A program made the translations under genes and the position numbers. 64,000 nt of DNA from positions 248,001 through 312,000 of the forward strand of contig JADCFA010000023.1 of the NCBI GenBank assembly GCA_020249775.1. Reading direction: 5' to 3'. How positions within the stretch are numbered: position 1 is the stretch's first letter; every line of letters starts with the position of its first letter. Origin of the DNA: Roseomonas sp. Lineage in GTDB: Bacteria > Pseudomonadota > Alphaproteobacteria > Acetobacterales > Acetobacteraceae. Below the pieces are notes generated by a model that did no database searches, was not told the origin of the DNA, and was given only the letters and a program-made list of their open reading frames with translations. Below, one piece after another: positions 32,225 to 42,596 of this stretch.

Positions 32225-33342
32225 ATGCGCGCGCCAATCTTGCCGGCACCAATCGCAGCACGCCGCGGCTTGATAGCGCCATGGTGCTGGCTGCCCTGCC
32301 CGTGCCGGCGGTGGTGCTGAATGCGGAGGACCGCTTCACCTTCGCCAACGCTGCGGCCGAGCAATTCTTCAAGCTTTCCGCCGGCGCGCTATGCCAATTG
32401 AAGCTAAGCGATATCCTCCCGCCCGATAATCGCGTCTTTGCCGTACTGGCGCAGATAAGGCGATTTGATTCGCCAGTATCCGATTACGATCTGCTGCTGG
32501 AAAGCCCGCGCATCAATCGCCGTGGTGTCTCGGTCCATGGCGCGCCTTTGCATGAAATTGAAGGCGCTGTGGTGCTGACCTTGCAGGATGGCTCTACCGC
32601 GCAAATGCTCGATCGGCAGCTCAGTTTCCGGGGCGCGGCGCGCGGTGCCTCTGCCATGGCCGCGATGCTGGCGCATGAGGTGAAGAACCCGCTTTCGGGC
32701 ATTCGCGGTGCGGCGCAATTGCTGGAACAGAATGCGCCGGAAGCGGATAAGGAGCTTTGCCTGCTGATCCAGGATGAGGTGGACCGGATTCGCGGCCTGG
32801 TGGATCGCTTCGACATCTTCTCCGAACGCCCGGTGGAATTGGGCCCGGTCAATATCCATCAGGTGCTGGATCATGTGCGGCGCATTGCGCAGACCGGCTT
32901 TGCCGCGCATCTGAAGCTTTCGGAGGAATATGACCCATCGCTGCCGCCGGTTTGGGGCAATCGCGATATTCTGGTCCAGATCATCCTGAATTTGGTGAAA
33001 AATGCTGCCGAGGCGGTGGACCCGATCCATGGCGAAATCGTGCTCGCCACCGCCTATCAGCATGGCGTGCGCATCGCGGTCCCGACCTCGTCCGAAAGGG
33101 TGCATCTGCCCCTGCTGGTGACGGTGCGCGACAATGGGCCGGGCATTCCCGAGGAAATACAGGCAACGCTGTTCGAGCCCTTTGTCTCCACCAAAAGGGG
33201 CGGGCAGGGGCTTGGCCTGGCACTTGTTGCGAAGCTGGTGACCGATCTTGGTGGGCTGATTGAGTGCGATTCCCGCCCGGGTCGGACCTTATTCAAACTT
33301 TCCATGCCGGCGCCCCCGGCGGGTTGGCAGGAGAGCGCCTGA
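32221..33342 (+). CDS. ntrB: Nitrogen sensor kinase NtrB (GlnL)
   Basis: A cytosolic histidine kinase/phosphatase of 373 residues that controls NtrC under PII (GlnB). A PAS domain (about 20-130) is followed by the phospho-acceptor His152 in [17 protein letters not shown]. The ATPase domain carries the N box ([17 protein letters not shown]), G1 box ([13 protein letters not shown]) and G2 box ([10 protein letters not shown]). It has no membrane segments, as expected for NtrB. It is coupled to dusB (4-base overlap) and ntrC (1-base overlap). Confidence 0.97.
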   Translation: MNARANLAGTNRSTPRLDSAMVLAALPVPAVVLNAEDRFTFANAAAEQFFKLSAGALCQLKLSDILPPDNRVFAVLAQIRRFDSPVSDYDLLLESPRINRRGVSVHGAPLHEIEGAVVLTLQDGSTAQMLDRQLSFRGAARGASAMAAMLAHEVKNPLSGIRGAAQLLEQNAPEADKELCLLIQDEVDRIRGLVDRFDIFSERPVELGPVNIHQVLDHVRRIAQTGFAAHLKLSEEYDPSLPPVWGNRDILVQIILNLVKNAAEAVDPIHGEIVLATAYQHGVRIAVPTSSERVHLPLLVTVRDNGPGIPEEIQATLFEPFVSTKRGGQGLGLALVAKLVTDLGGLIECDSRPGRTLFKLSMPAPPAGWQESA

Positions 33343-34778
33343 TGAACGAATCCCGCACCATCCTGATTGCCGATGATGATCGCGCCATCCGCACCGTCCT
33401 GAGCCAGGCTTTGGGCCGGGCCGGGTATCAGGTGCGCGCCACATCCTCGGCCGCGACCCTCTGGCGCTGGGTTGAGGATGGGGAAGGGGACCTTGTCATC
33501 ACTGATGTGGTGATGCCGGATGAAAACGGGCTTGATCTGGTGCCGCGCATCCGCCGCGTGCGCCCCGAGATGCGCGTGATTGTCATGAGCGCGCAATCCA
33601 CCTTTGCAACAGCCGTCAAGGCAACTCAACGCGGCGCCTTTGAATATCTGCCCAAGCCTTTCGATTTGAAGGAAGTTCTAGGCACGGTGGAACGCGCCTT
33701 GGCCGCGCCGCCCGATGCGCCGCCGCCCGAGGAAGCGGAAGGCGAAAAGCTGCCCCTGATCGGGCGATCGGCGGCCATGCAGGAAATCTATCGGACCGTG
33801 GCGCGGCTGACGACCACCGACCTGACCGTCATGGTCACCGGGGAAAGCGGCACGGGGAAGGAATTGATCGCCCGCGCCTTGCATGATTACGGCAAGCGCC
33901 GCTCTGGGCCTTTTGTTGCCATCAATATGGCAGCGATCCCGCGCGAATTGATCGAAGCCGAGCTCTTTGGCCATGAACGCGGCGCCTTTACCGGTGCGCT
34001 CAATCGCGGCATTGGCCGCTTTGAGCAGGCCGCCGGCGGCACGCTATTCCTGGATGAGATCGGCGATATGCCGCCAGAAGCCCAGACCCGCTTGCTTCGT
34101 GTTTTGCAGGAGGGCGAATTTACCACCGTGGGTGGTCGCCAGCCGATCAAGGCCAATGCGCGCATTGTGGCCGCGACGCATCGCGATTTGCGCCACCAGA
34201 TCCGCCAGGGGCTGTTCCGCGAAGACCTTTTCTATCGGCTGAATGTGGTGCCGATCCGCCTGCCGCCGCTCCGTGAAAGGCTGGAGGATATCCCCCTGCT
34301 CGCGCGGCATTTCCTGGATCGCGCGCGGGCTTCCGGCCTGCCCGCCAAGCAATTGGCGCCCGAAGCGCTTGAGGCACTCAAGGCCCATGCCTGGCCCGGC
34401 AATGCGCGCGAATTGGAAAACCTGATGCGCCGTATGGCGGCGCTTTACCCGCAGGAAGTGATCGGCGCCGATGCCGTGGCGGCGGAATTGGCCGAAGCCG
34501 CGCCGGTTGCCGGCCCCGATGGCCAGGCGGCCCCCGTGACCCTGGAACAGGCGGTGGAACGCCATTTGGCCAGCTTCATGTCGGCCCATAAGGATGGCAT
34601 GCCGGTGAAGGAATTATACGACCGGGTGCTCGCTGAGGTTGAACGCCCCTTGCTCCGCATGGCATTGAGCGCGACAAGAGGCAATCAGATCAAGGCGGCG
34701 GCCATGCTCGGGCTCAATCGGAATACGCTGCGGAAGAAGCTACGGGAATTGGAACTTCCTGTGGTGCGCGGCGCGTGA
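33342..34778 (+). CDS. ntrC: Nitrogen response regulator NtrC (GlnG)
   Basis: A sigma-54 enhancer-binding activator of 478 residues. The receiver domain has phospho-acceptor D55 ([10 protein letters not shown]). The AAA+ domain has Walker A GESGTGKE, the sigma-54-contacting GAFTGA loop ([13 protein letters not shown]) and Walker [10 protein letters not shown]. The C-terminal Fis-type helix-turn-helix ends [23 protein letters not shown]. The ATG at 33342 overlaps the ntrB stop by one base; an in-frame earlier start would lie inside ntrB. It is expected to activate genes such as glnA and probably binds the dusB promoter dyad. Confidence 0.98.
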   Translation: MNESRTILIADDDRAIRTVLSQALGRAGYQVRATSSAATLWRWVEDGEGDLVITDVVMPDENGLDLVPRIRRVRPEMRVIVMSAQSTFATAVKATQRGAFEYLPKPFDLKEVLGTVERALAAPPDAPPPEEAEGEKLPLIGRSAAMQEIYRTVARLTTTDLTVMVTGESGTGKELIARALHDYGKRRSGPFVAINMAAIPRELIEAELFGHERGAFTGALNRGIGRFEQAAGGTLFLDEIGDMPPEAQTRLLRVLQEGEFTTVGGRQPIKANARIVAATHRDLRHQIRQGLFREDLFYRLNVVPIRLPPLRERLEDIPLLARHFLDRARASGLPAKQLAPEALEALKAHAWPGNARELENLMRRMAALYPQEVIGADAVAAELAEAAPVAGPDGQAAPVTLEQAVERHLASFMSAHKDGMPVKELYDRVLAEVERPLLRMALSATRGNQIKAAAMLGLNRNTLRKKLRELELPVVRGA

Positions 34779-34806
34779 TGATCCGGCACCGCCGCATGCC
34801 CTGACC

Positions 34807-37089
34807 ATGCCGGCCGAGGGCCTGGACGCGCCCCTTTCAGCGCAGGGGCCTGAGGAACCGCGCCGTTCCGGGGTGTTTAAGCGGCTTGCGGATTTTGTCA
34901 CCGGCAGGCTTTTTACTATCTGCCTCGCCTTCCTCGCGCTGCTGGTGGGCTTGGCCACCTTTGCCGCGCTGTCGGGCGGCACGCCCATCGGCCCCACCGG
35001 GGCGGGGCAATTGGCGGGGGTTATCCTTGCCAATATCGCGTTTCTCTTGCTGCTGGTGGCTTCCCTCGCGGCGCGGCTCACGCGCATGTGGCTGGAACGC
35101 CGGCGCGGCGCGGCGGGATCGCGGCTGCATGTGCGGCTTGTGCTGCTGTTTGGCGTGGTGGCATCGGTGCCGGCGCTGCTGGTCGCGGGCTTCGCCGCGC
35201 TGTTCTTCAATCTTGGCATCCAGGCCTGGTTCAGTGACCGCGTGCGCGACACGCTGGAAGCATCCTTGGTTGCCTCCCGCGGGTATCTGGATGAGCATCG
35301 CAATACGATCCGCGCGGATATCCTGTTCATGGCGAATGACCTCAATCGTGCGGCACAGGTGCTGCTGCCCGATAATGGCGTTGCCTTTGCGCGGTTGCTT
35401 GCGACCCATACGGCTTTGCGCGGCCTGACCAGTTCCATCATTTTTGAGCCCGTCTTGGGCCAGGTTGTTGCCAATGCGGGGCTTGGCCTTTCGGGCCTCG
35501 TGGAATTGCCGCCGGCCTGGGCGCTGGAAGCCGTGCGCTCTGGTGAGGTGGTGGTACTGCCGAGCGAGGCTGAGGAAGGGCGCGTGCGCGCCATGGTGCA
35601 GTTGAATATCCCGCCTGGGCTTGTGCTGCTGATCACGCGCCCACTTGATCCTTCGGTCTTGGGCCACATGCGGCGCACCGAGATTTCCTTTAATGAATAC
35701 AATCAGCTCGACCGTAATCGCGAAAGCCTGCAAATCACCTTTTTCCTGATCTTTGCCATTGCGACCCTGCTGGTGCTGCTGGCCGCGGTATTGATCGGGC
35801 TTTTGATGGCCAATCGCATCGCGCGGCCCATTTCGCGCCTGATCCTGGCGGCTGAGCGCGTGCGCGGCGGCGATCTGGCGACCAAGGTCGAAGAAGGGGA
35901 GGCGGATGATGAAATCGCGCGGCTTGCGCGGTCCTTCAACCGCATGACGAGCCAGCTTGGCGCGCAGCGTGCCGAATTGATGAATGCCTATAGCCTGATT
36001 GATGAGCGCCGACGCTTTACTGAAACCGTGCTGTCAGGCGTTTCGGCAGGTGTTGTCGGGCTTGATAGTGAAGGGCGCGTGACCTTGCCCAATCGTTCGG
36101 CCAGCGCCTTGCTCGGCGTTGATCTGGATGCGGCGATTGGGTTGCCATTCGCGCGTATCGCTCCTGAATTTGCGGAATTGTTGGAAGCGGCGGCAGCCAA
36201 TCCGGAACGGCCCAGGGTCGCCGAAATCCTGATCGGGCCGGTTAATGCGCGCCGCACCTTGCTCGCGCGGATCGGTACTGAAACCCTGGGCGGGCGGGTT
36301 GAAGGCTTTGTGCTGACCTTTGACGACATTACCGAATTGCAATCCGCGCAACGCAAGGCTGCCTGGGCGGATGTGGCACGGCGCATTGCGCATGAAATCA
36401 AGAACCCCCTGACACCCATTCAGCTTTCCGCCGAAAGACTGAAGCGGCGCTATCTGCGCCAGATCACCGATGACCCCGATACTTTCCGCCAATGCACGGA
36501 CACCATTGTGCGGCAAGTGGAAGATATCGGGCGCATGGTGGATGAATTCTCGGCCTTTGCGCGCATGCCTCAGCCGGTGATCAAGCCGGAAGACCCGAAT
36601 AGGCTGATGCTTGAAGCGCTTGTTTTGCAACGCAATGCGCATCCTGACGTTATTTACGAAAACCATCCCGGGCCGGATGGGCTGAAACTCCCTTGTGATC
36701 GGCGCCTGATCGGCCAGGCGCTGACCAATCTTTTGCAGAATGCCGCTGATGCCATTGCCATGCGCGAAGGCGGTGAAGCGGGGCGGATTGAAACGCGCAT
36801 CATCCTGGATGGCGCGACGCTGTCCTTTCAGGTGACCGATAATGGCATTGGCCTGCCCCGCGAAGAAGCGCGCGAAAGATTGACCGAGCCCTATGTGACG
36901 CATAAGCCCAAGGGCACCGGGCTTGGCCTTGCCATCGTGAAAAAGATCATGGAAGACCATGGCGGTTCCATCAGCCTGGAAGACCGGCCAGAGGGTTCCG
37001 GCACCCGCGCGGTGTTGGTCTTGCCGCTTGGCGAGTCTCCCTGGCAGTCTGAAGCTTCCGCTGCCAAGGCGGCGCAAACGGCAAATTGA
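34807..37089 (+). CDS. ntrY: Membrane sensor kinase NtrY
   Basis: A 760-residue histidine kinase. An N-terminal membrane domain (several helices within about 30-125) precedes a periplasmic sensing region (about 140-295) and a further helix (about 305-335). HAMP (NRIARPISRLILAAERVRGGDL), a PAS domain (about 405-500), and HisKA with DVARRIAHEIKNPLTPIQLSAERL follow. The ATPase domain has ALTNLLQNAADAI, DNGIGLP and KGTGLGLAIV. It partners NtrX and is linked to nitrogen and redox/oxygen responses in alphaproteobacteria. The gene starts 28 bases after ntrC, so the four regulators may share a transcript. Confidence 0.96.
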   Translation: MPAEGLDAPLSAQGPEEPRRSGVFKRLADFVTGRLFTICLAFLALLVGLATFAALSGGTPIGPTGAGQLAGVILANIAFLLLLVASLAARLTRMWLERRRGAAGSRLHVRLVLLFGVVASVPALLVAGFAALFFNLGIQAWFSDRVRDTLEASLVASRGYLDEHRNTIRADILFMANDLNRAAQVLLPDNGVAFARLLATHTALRGLTSSIIFEPVLGQVVANAGLGLSGLVELPPAWALEAVRSGEVVVLPSEAEEGRVRAMVQLNIPPGLVLLITRPLDPSVLGHMRRTEISFNEYNQLDRNRESLQITFFLIFAIATLLVLLAAVLIGLLMANRIARPISRLILAAERVRGGDLATKVEEGEADDEIARLARSFNRMTSQLGAQRAELMNAYSLIDERRRFTETVLSGVSAGVVGLDSEGRVTLPNRSASALLGVDLDAAIGLPFARIAPEFAELLEAAAANPERPRVAEILIGPVNARRTLLARIGTETLGGRVEGFVLTFDDITELQSAQRKAAWADVARRIAHEIKNPLTPIQLSAERLKRRYLRQITDDPDTFRQCTDTIVRQVEDIGRMVDEFSAFARMPQPVIKPEDPNRLMLEALVLQRNAHPDVIYENHPGPDGLKLPCDRRLIGQALTNLLQNAADAIAMREGGEAGRIETRIILDGATLSFQVTDNGIGLPREEARERLTEPYVTHKPKGTGLGLAIVKKIMEDHGGSISLEDRPEGSGTRAVLVLPLGESPWQSEASAAKAAQTAN

Positions 37090-37107
37090 GGGGCAGCAAG
37101 GTCGCGC

Positions 37108-38517
37108 ATGGCGCATGAGATTCTGATCGTTGACGATGAACCCGATATCAGGGCGCTGCTGGAAGGCATCCTGAGCGATGAGGGGTTTGAAACGCGTCAG
37201 GCCCATGATGCCGATTCCGCGCTGGCCGCCTTTCGCGCGCGGCGGCCTTCGCTCGTGATTCTGGATATCTGGTTGCAGAATTCGCGCCTGGATGGGCTTG
37301 GTATTCTGGCCGCAATGAATGCGGAAGAACCGCAAGTGCCGGTGGTGATGATATCTGGCCATGGCACGATTGAAACCGCGGTGCAGGCGATCCAGCAGGG
37401 CGCTTATGATTTCATCGAAAAGCCCTTCAAATCGGATCGGCTGCTGCTGGTGCTGGCGCGCGCTTTGGAGGCGGCGCGGCTCAAGCGCGAGAATAGCGAC
37501 CTCAGGCTGCGTGCGGGGCCGGAGACGGAATTGCTTGGCCGCTCCGCCGGTATTCAACAGCTACGTAGCGCCATTGAAAAAGTGGCACCCACCGGTTCGC
37601 GCGTGCTGCTGACCGGGCCGGCGGGGGCGGGCAAGGAAGTGGCGGCGCGCAGCATTCATGCGCAATCGCGCCGCGCCGATGGGCCCTTTGTTGTGCTCAA
37701 TTGCGCCATTCTGAACCCTGGGCGTTTTGAAGAAGAACTCTTCGGTGTGGAACCGGGCGCGGATGCGCAAGCCCAGGTGCGGCGCGCGGGTGTTCTGGAA
37801 CGCGCCCATGGCGGGACGCTGCTTTTGGATGAAGTGGCGGATATGCCGCTTGAAACGCAAGGCAAGATCGTGCGCGCGCTGCAGGAACAGGGGTTTGAAC
37901 GTGTTGGTGGTGGCACGCGCGTGAAGGTGGATGTGCGCGTGATTGCCACCACCAATCGTGATCTTGCCGCCGAAATTGCTGCCGGGCGTTTTCGAGAAGA
38001 TTTGTTCTACCGCCTGGCCGTGGTGCCGATCCGCGTGCCACCGCTCAAGGAAAGGCGGGAAGATGTGCCGCTTTTCGCGCGGCATTTCATCGCCCGCGCG
38101 ATCGAGACCACCGGGATGGCGCCGCGCGAATTGTCGGAAGATACACTCGCCGCCATGCAGGCCTATGATTGGCCGGGCAATGTGCGCGAATTGCGCAATC
38201 TGATGGATTGGCTGCTGATCATGGCGCCGGGCGAAAGCCGTGAGGCGATACGCCCCGATATGCTTCCGCCGCAAATTGGCGCGGCCGCACCGGCTGTACT
38301 CACGCTTGATCGCGGGTCTGAGATCATGACGCTGCCGCTGCGCGAAGCGCGGGAAGTGTTCGAAAGGCAATATCTGGAAGCGCAATTGCTGCGCTTTGGC
38401 GGCAATATCAGCCGCACGGCGAATTTCGTTGGCATGGAACGAAGCGCCTTGCATCGCAAGCTGAAGTTCCTCGGCGTGCAGGCGGAAGACCGCGCGCCTT
38501 CAACCCCTGTTTCCTGA
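37108..38517 (+). CDS. ntrX: Response regulator NtrX
   Basis: A 469-residue NtrC-family regulator. The receiver phospho-acceptor is D53 (VILDIWLQN). In the AAA+ domain Walker A is GPAGAGKE and Walker B TLLLDEVAD. The GAFTGA sigma-54 contact loop is missing: the position after ELFGVE reads PGADAQAQVRRAG. NtrX proteins generally lack this loop and are thought to act without sigma-54. The C-terminal Fis-type helix-turn-helix ends GGNISRTANFVGMERSALHRKLKFLG. It lies 18 bases downstream of ntrY. Confidence 0.96.
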   Translation: MAHEILIVDDEPDIRALLEGILSDEGFETRQAHDADSALAAFRARRPSLVILDIWLQNSRLDGLGILAAMNAEEPQVPVVMISGHGTIETAVQAIQQGAYDFIEKPFKSDRLLLVLARALEAARLKRENSDLRLRAGPETELLGRSAGIQQLRSAIEKVAPTGSRVLLTGPAGAGKEVAARSIHAQSRRADGPFVVLNCAILNPGRFEEELFGVEPGADAQAQVRRAGVLERAHGGTLLLDEVADMPLETQGKIVRALQEQGFERVGGGTRVKVDVRVIATTNRDLAAEIAAGRFREDLFYRLAVVPIRVPPLKERREDVPLFARHFIARAIETTGMAPRELSEDTLAAMQAYDWPGNVRELRNLMDWLLIMAPGESREAIRPDMLPPQIGAAAPAVLTLDRGSEIMTLPLREAREVFERQYLEAQLLRFGGNISRTANFVGMERSALHRKLKFLGVQAEDRAPSTPVS

Positions 38518-38525
38518 GGTTCCCA

Positions 38526-39398
38526 ATGTCGCGCATCGCCTATGTGAATGGCCGCTATATGGCGCAGCCCGAAGCGTCGGTGAATATCGAAGATCGCGGC
38601 TATCAATTCGGCGATGGCATTTATGAGGTGGTGCATCTTTACGATGGCCGCTTCATTGATGAGGATTTGCACCTTGATCGCCTGGAACGATCCTTGCGCG
38701 AAATCGCGCTGCCGATGCCGATGCCGCGTGCCGCGCTTCGCATGGTGCTGCGCGAAGTGGCTAGGCGCAATCGCGTGACAGAAGGCTTGCTTTACATGCA
38801 GGTTACGCGCGGCGTGGCGCGGCGCGATCATGCCTTCCCAAGCAAGCCCATCGCGCCCGCTTTGGTGGTGACGGTGAAGCGCATCGCGCCTTATCCGACC
38901 AATGTGGATCGCTGGGGTGCGGCGGCGATTACCATGCCGGATCTCCGTTGGGCGCGCTGCGATATCAAGACCGTCAATCTGCTGCCGAATTGCCTCGCGC
39001 GTCAGGCGGCGCGCGAAAAAGGTGCGATTGAAGCGGTGCTTTATGACGAAGCCTCTGGCATGGTGACGGAAGGGGCGGCGACCAGCTTCTGGATTGCTGA
39101 TGCGTCAGGCACCATCCGAACGCGCCCGCTGAGTGACGCCATCCTGCCCGGCTGCACCCGCGCGGCGCTGATGGCGGAATTGCGCGATGCCGGCATTGCC
39201 TTTGAAGAACGCGCCTTTTCCATGGAAGAATTGCGCCATGCACGGGAGGCTTTCATCACCTCTGCCACATCCTTCGTGAAGCCCATTACCAAGATTGATG
39301 GCGCGCCGGTGGGGGATGGGCAGGTTGGCCCCGTGGTGCGCAAGCTGTTCGAGATTTTCGCCCGCCATGTGAAGGGGGCGATGCGCAACGCGGCATGA
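38526..39398 (+). CDS. D-amino-acid aminotransferase (class IV, DAAT-like)
   Basis: A fold-type IV PLP enzyme of 290 residues interconverting D-amino acids and 2-oxo acids, supplying D-Glu/D-Ala or degrading D-amino acids. Features are VNIEDRGYQFGDGIYEVVHLYDG at the start, the PLP lysine in CDIKTVNLLPN, and EAVLYDEASGMVTEGAATSFWIAD with GCTRAALMAEL. It lies 8 bases after ntrX and overlaps the HAD gene by 4. The ntrX-dat-hfq-hflX order is common in alphaproteobacteria. A branched-chain or aminodeoxychorismate-lyase activity is less likely. Confidence 0.9.
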   Translation: MSRIAYVNGRYMAQPEASVNIEDRGYQFGDGIYEVVHLYDGRFIDEDLHLDRLERSLREIALPMPMPRAALRMVLREVARRNRVTEGLLYMQVTRGVARRDHAFPSKPIAPALVVTVKRIAPYPTNVDRWGAAAITMPDLRWARCDIKTVNLLPNCLARQAAREKGAIEAVLYDEASGMVTEGAATSFWIADASGTIRTRPLSDAILPGCTRAALMAELRDAGIAFEERAFSMEELRHAREAFITSATSFVKPITKIDGAPVGDGQVGPVVRKLFEIFARHVKGAMRNAA

Positions 39399-40051
39399 AA
39401 CACGCCCCGCGCGCCATTCTGTTTGATTGGGACAATACGCTGGTGGATGGCTGGGCCGCGATTGAGGCCGGGCTGAATGCCGCCTTTCGGGAATTTGGCC
39501 TACCGCTTTGGAATCGCGCCCAGGTGCTGGCCAATGTGCGCCGTGCGCTGCGGGAAAGCTTCCCGGAACTGTTTGGCGCCGAATGGGAAAGGGCGCGCGA
39601 TATCTTCTATGCCGAAGTGCGCGCCTGCCATTTGCAGGTGCTGACCCCGATGCCCGGCGCGGCGGCGGCGCTTGAAGCCGGGGCAGGGCGCCTGCCCATG
39701 GGTGTCGTTTCCAACAAGCAAGGGCCTTTGCTCAGGGCCGAGGCCGCGCATCTTGGCTGGGATCGGCATTTCGGGCCATTGATTGGTGCCGGCGATGCCG
39801 CGGCGGATAAACCCGATCCCGCACCCATTTTGATGGCTTTACAATCCCTTGGTCTCAGCCCCGCGCCGGATATCTGGTATGTCGGGGATACTGCGCTGGA
39901 TATGCAGGCAGCGCGCGCCGCTGGCCTGCGTGGCGTGCTGATGGGCGATGCGGCGCATGATGGCGGCATTGCCGCAGCGGGGGCGGATCAGGTCTTTGCC
40001 GATTGTCATGCCTTAGCGATTGCAGTTTCGTCACTTGTCAAACCAGCCTGA
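39395..40051 (+). CDS. HAD-superfamily hydrolase, phosphoglycolate-phosphatase-like
   Basis: 218 residues. The nucleophile motif is FDWDNTLVDGW (DxD with Trp between), the cap domain is helical, motif II/III lies near VVSNKQGPLLRAEAAHLGWD, and motif IV is YVGDTALDMQAARAAG. It resembles Gph-type phosphatases, but the substrate is uncertain. It is translationally coupled to the aminotransferase (ATGA). An 88-base gap follows before hfq. Confidence 0.88.
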   Translation: MKHAPRAILFDWDNTLVDGWAAIEAGLNAAFREFGLPLWNRAQVLANVRRALRESFPELFGAEWERARDIFYAEVRACHLQVLTPMPGAAAALEAGAGRLPMGVVSNKQGPLLRAEAAHLGWDRHFGPLIGAGDAAADKPDPAPILMALQSLGLSPAPDIWYVGDTALDMQAARAAGLRGVLMGDAAHDGGIAAAGADQVFADCHALAIAVSSLVKPA

Positions 40052-40139
40052 CATGTCAAACTGCTCATCGCCGGCGGCCGGAAATGGTTTTCGCCGGTCC
40101 GCGTCTGGTCGGTGACCAACAAAAAGAAGGACCGGTCCC

Positions 40140-40463
40140 ATGGCCGCTGAAAAGTCCCAGAACGTGCAGGATGTCTTCCTGAACCACGTTCGCAAATCCA
40201 AAACGCCCGTCACGGTATTCCTGGTGAATGGCGTCAAATTGCAGGGAATCATCACCTGGTTTGACAATTTCTCGGTGCTGCTGCGCCGCGACGGCCACAC
40301 ACAGCTTGTCTATAAGCATGCGATCAGCACCGTCATGCCCGGCGCGCCGATTTCCTTGTTTGATGGCGTGCCAGCAGCGCCTGGTGCCGCGGCACCCGCC
40401 GCACCGGCTTCGGATACGCGGCTCACCTTGCAGCGAGAGGTGATTTCTGACGGCGGAAACTGA
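40140..40463 (+). CDS. hfq: RNA chaperone Hfq
   Basis: A ring-forming Sm-like protein of 107 residues. The Sm1 part is [27 protein letters not shown] with the [11 protein letters not shown] strand, and Sm2 is [12 protein letters not shown], the YKHAI motif that lines the U-rich RNA site. An Ala/Pro-rich C-terminal tail is longer than in many alphaproteobacteria. It mediates sRNA-mRNA pairing and so would serve any small RNA in this genome. Its last 17 bases overlap the inferred start of hflX. Confidence 0.98.
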   Translation: MAAEKSQNVQDVFLNHVRKSKTPVTVFLVNGVKLQGIITWFDNFSVLLRRDGHTQLVYKHAISTVMPGAPISLFDGVPAAPGAAAPAAPASDTRLTLQREVISDGGN

Positions 40464-41769
40464 ACAGGGCGCCGGGCGACCCACCCGCGCCGCCGTCATC
40501 CTTCCCTTCGAAAAGCCCGCGCGCAGCGCCATTGGCGATGTGGGCGGGAAGCGCGCTGCCGAGGCGAGGCTCGCTGAGGCAATAGGGCTTGCCGCTTCCA
40601 TCGGCGTCACCATCGTCCATTCCGCGATCCATCCGCTGCGTGAAAGGCGGCCATCCACCCTGATGGGCGAAGGCCAGGTGGAGATGGAGAAAAAGGCGCT
40701 GCATGACCAGCAAGTGGGCGTGGTGATTGTGGATGCGGCGCTCAGCCCCGTGCAGCAGCGCAATCTGGAACGCGCCTGGGGCTGCAAGGTGATTGATCGC
40801 ACCGGCCTGATTCTGGAGATTTTTGGCGAAAGGGCCCGCACACGCGAAGGCAGCTTGCAGGTGGAATTGGCGCATCTGGAATATCAGCGCACACGGCTTG
40901 TCAGGTCCTGGACGCACCTGGAACGCCAGCGCGGCGGCTTTGGCTTTCTTGGCGGGCCTGGGGAAAGCCAGATCGAAATTGACCGGCGGCTGATTGGGGA
41001 CCGCATTGTGCGGCTCAAGCGCGAATTGGATCAGGTGCGGCGGACGCGCGGCCTGCATCGGCGCGCGCGTGAACGCGTGCCTTACCCGGTGGTGGCGCTG
41101 GTGGGATACACCAATGCCGGCAAGTCAACGCTGTTCAATGCGCTGACCGGGGCAGGGGTCTATGCGCAGGATCAGTTATTCGCGACGCTTGATCCCACCA
41201 TGCGCGCGATAAAACTGCCATCGGGGCGGAATGTGATCCTTTCCGATACGGTGGGCTTCATTTCCGACCTGCCGACGCAATTGGTGGAAGCCTTCCGCGC
41301 CACTTTGGAAGAAGTCGCTGCCGCTGATCTGATTTTGCATGTGCGCGACATTGCCCACCCCGATAGCGCGGCGCAGCGCGCCGATGTGCTCGGCGTTCTG
41401 GAAGCCATGGCCGATGGCGCGGACGCGACCTTGGATGAGGCCTGGCCGGATCGCGTTGTGGAAGTGCTGAACAAGGCCGATCTGCTGGGCGGGATTGATT
41501 CGGTGGAACGCCGCAGCCCGGATGCGGTGGCGGTCTCGGCGTTGACCGGGGAAGGGCTGCCCGCTTTGCGCGCCGCGATTGATGCCCGGCTTTCGGCGCA
41601 GCTTGTGGTGATTGATGTTGCCCTGCCGCCTTCCGATGGTGCCGCCATCGCCTGGCTGCATGCCCATGGCGAGGTATTGGAACGCCAGGATACCGATGAT
41701 GCGGTGCGGCTTAAAGTGCGTCTATCGCCAATGGACCGTGCGCGGTTTGAAAGCCGGGGCCAGAAATGA
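40447..41769 (+). CDS. hflX: Ribosome-associated GTPase HflX, inferred CUG start
   Basis: GTP-binding ribosome-rescue factor. From CTG at 40447 it has 440 residues, close to E. coli HflX (426). HflX domain features are [11 protein letters not shown] and [13 protein letters not shown], followed by the helical [19 protein letters not shown] linker. The G domain has G1 [10 protein letters not shown]3 [10 protein letters not shown] and G4 NKADLL. The frame has no ATG, GTG or TTG between a stop at 40441 and a GTG at 40540, yet the intervening codons encode [13 protein letters not shown], which looks like conserved HflX sequence. AGAGG lies 6 bases before CTG 40447. A start at GTG 40540 would give a truncated 409-residue protein. 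Confidence 0.85.
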   Translation: MTAETEQGAGRPTRAAVILPFEKPARSAIGDVGGKRAAEARLAEAIGLAASIGVTIVHSAIHPLRERRPSTLMGEGQVEMEKKALHDQQVGVVIVDAALSPVQQRNLERAWGCKVIDRTGLILEIFGERARTREGSLQVELAHLEYQRTRLVRSWTHLERQRGGFGFLGGPGESQIEIDRRLIGDRIVRLKRELDQVRRTRGLHRRARERVPYPVVALVGYTNAGKSTLFNALTGAGVYAQDQLFATLDPTMRAIKLPSGRNVILSDTVGFISDLPTQLVEAFRATLEEVAAADLILHVRDIAHPDSAAQRADVLGVLEAMADGADATLDEAWPDRVVEVLNKADLLGGIDSVERRSPDAVAVSALTGEGLPALRAAIDARLSAQLVVIDVALPPSDGAAIAWLHAHGEVLERQDTDDAVRLKVRLSPMDRARFESRGQK

Positions 41770-42596
41770 GCATTTCAGCCTCGCAAGCCGCCGATCTGGC
41801 CTTGCTGCTGCGCGCGGCATCGCGGGCGGAAATCCTGCCGCGTTTTCGGCGTTTGGGCGCGGATGCGGTGCGGAGCAAATCTGGCCCGCTTGATCTGGTG
41901 ACCGATGCGGATGAGGCCGCCGAGCGCGTGATTACCGCCGGGCTGCACAAGCTCTTTCCCGGCTGCGTGGTGGTGGGGGAGGAAGCGACGGCTTCTGATC
42001 CTGCGCTGCTCGGGCGGCTCGCGGATGCGGAATTGGCCTTTGTGGTGGACCCGGTGGATGGCACGGCGAATTTCGCGGCCGGCGTGCCTCTGTTTGGCTG
42101 CATGGCGGCGGCGATCCAACGAGGTGAGATCATTGGCGCCTGGATCCATGATCCGCTGGGTGATGACACGGCGATGGCCTTGCGCGGGCAGGGGGCTTGG
42201 CTTGCCGATGCGGAAGGCCGACGCTTTGCCGATTTGCGCGTGGCCGCCCCTGCCGCGCCGGGCGATATGGTGGCGGCGATTTCCTGGGGTTATATGCCCG
42301 AGCCCTTGAAAACCCGCGTCACCAGCCGGCTGCCGCGCCTGGCGGGGACGGTTTCCTATCGCTGTGCCGCGCATGAATATCGGCTGGCCGCCAGCGGGCA
42401 TGCGCATTTGCTGGTCTATAACAAGCTGATGCCCTGGGACCATGCGCCGGGCTGGCTGCTGCACCGCGAAGCCGGCGGGCATTCCGCGCGCTTTGATGGC
42501 AGCGATTACGGCCCGCATCTGACCAGCGGCGGGCTGATCTGCGCCCCGGATCGCGCCAGTTGGGAAGCCGCCCAGGAGGCGCTTTTCACGCCATGA
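41766..42596 (+). CDS. Inositol-monophosphatase-family phosphatase
   Basis: A Mg-dependent sugar/polyol phosphatase fold of 276 residues. Metal-site motifs are GEEATASDP, DPVDGTANFAAG and PWDHAPGWLL (the WD-aspartate). The family covers inositol-1-phosphatase, histidinol phosphatase (HisN) and others, so the substrate is unassigned. The LLHREAGGHSARFDG end is usual. It overlaps both neighbours by 4 bases (hflX and greB), implying one transcript from hfq onward. Confidence 0.88.
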   Translation: MSISASQAADLALLLRAASRAEILPRFRRLGADAVRSKSGPLDLVTDADEAAERVITAGLHKLFPGCVVVGEEATASDPALLGRLADAELAFVVDPVDGTANFAAGVPLFGCMAAAIQRGEIIGAWIHDPLGDDTAMALRGQGAWLADAEGRRFADLRVAAPAAPGDMVAAISWGYMPEPLKTRVTSRLPRLAGTVSYRCAAHEYRLAASGHAHLLVYNKLMPWDHAPGWLLHREAGGHSARFDGSDYGPHLTSGGLICAPDRASWEAAQEALFTP

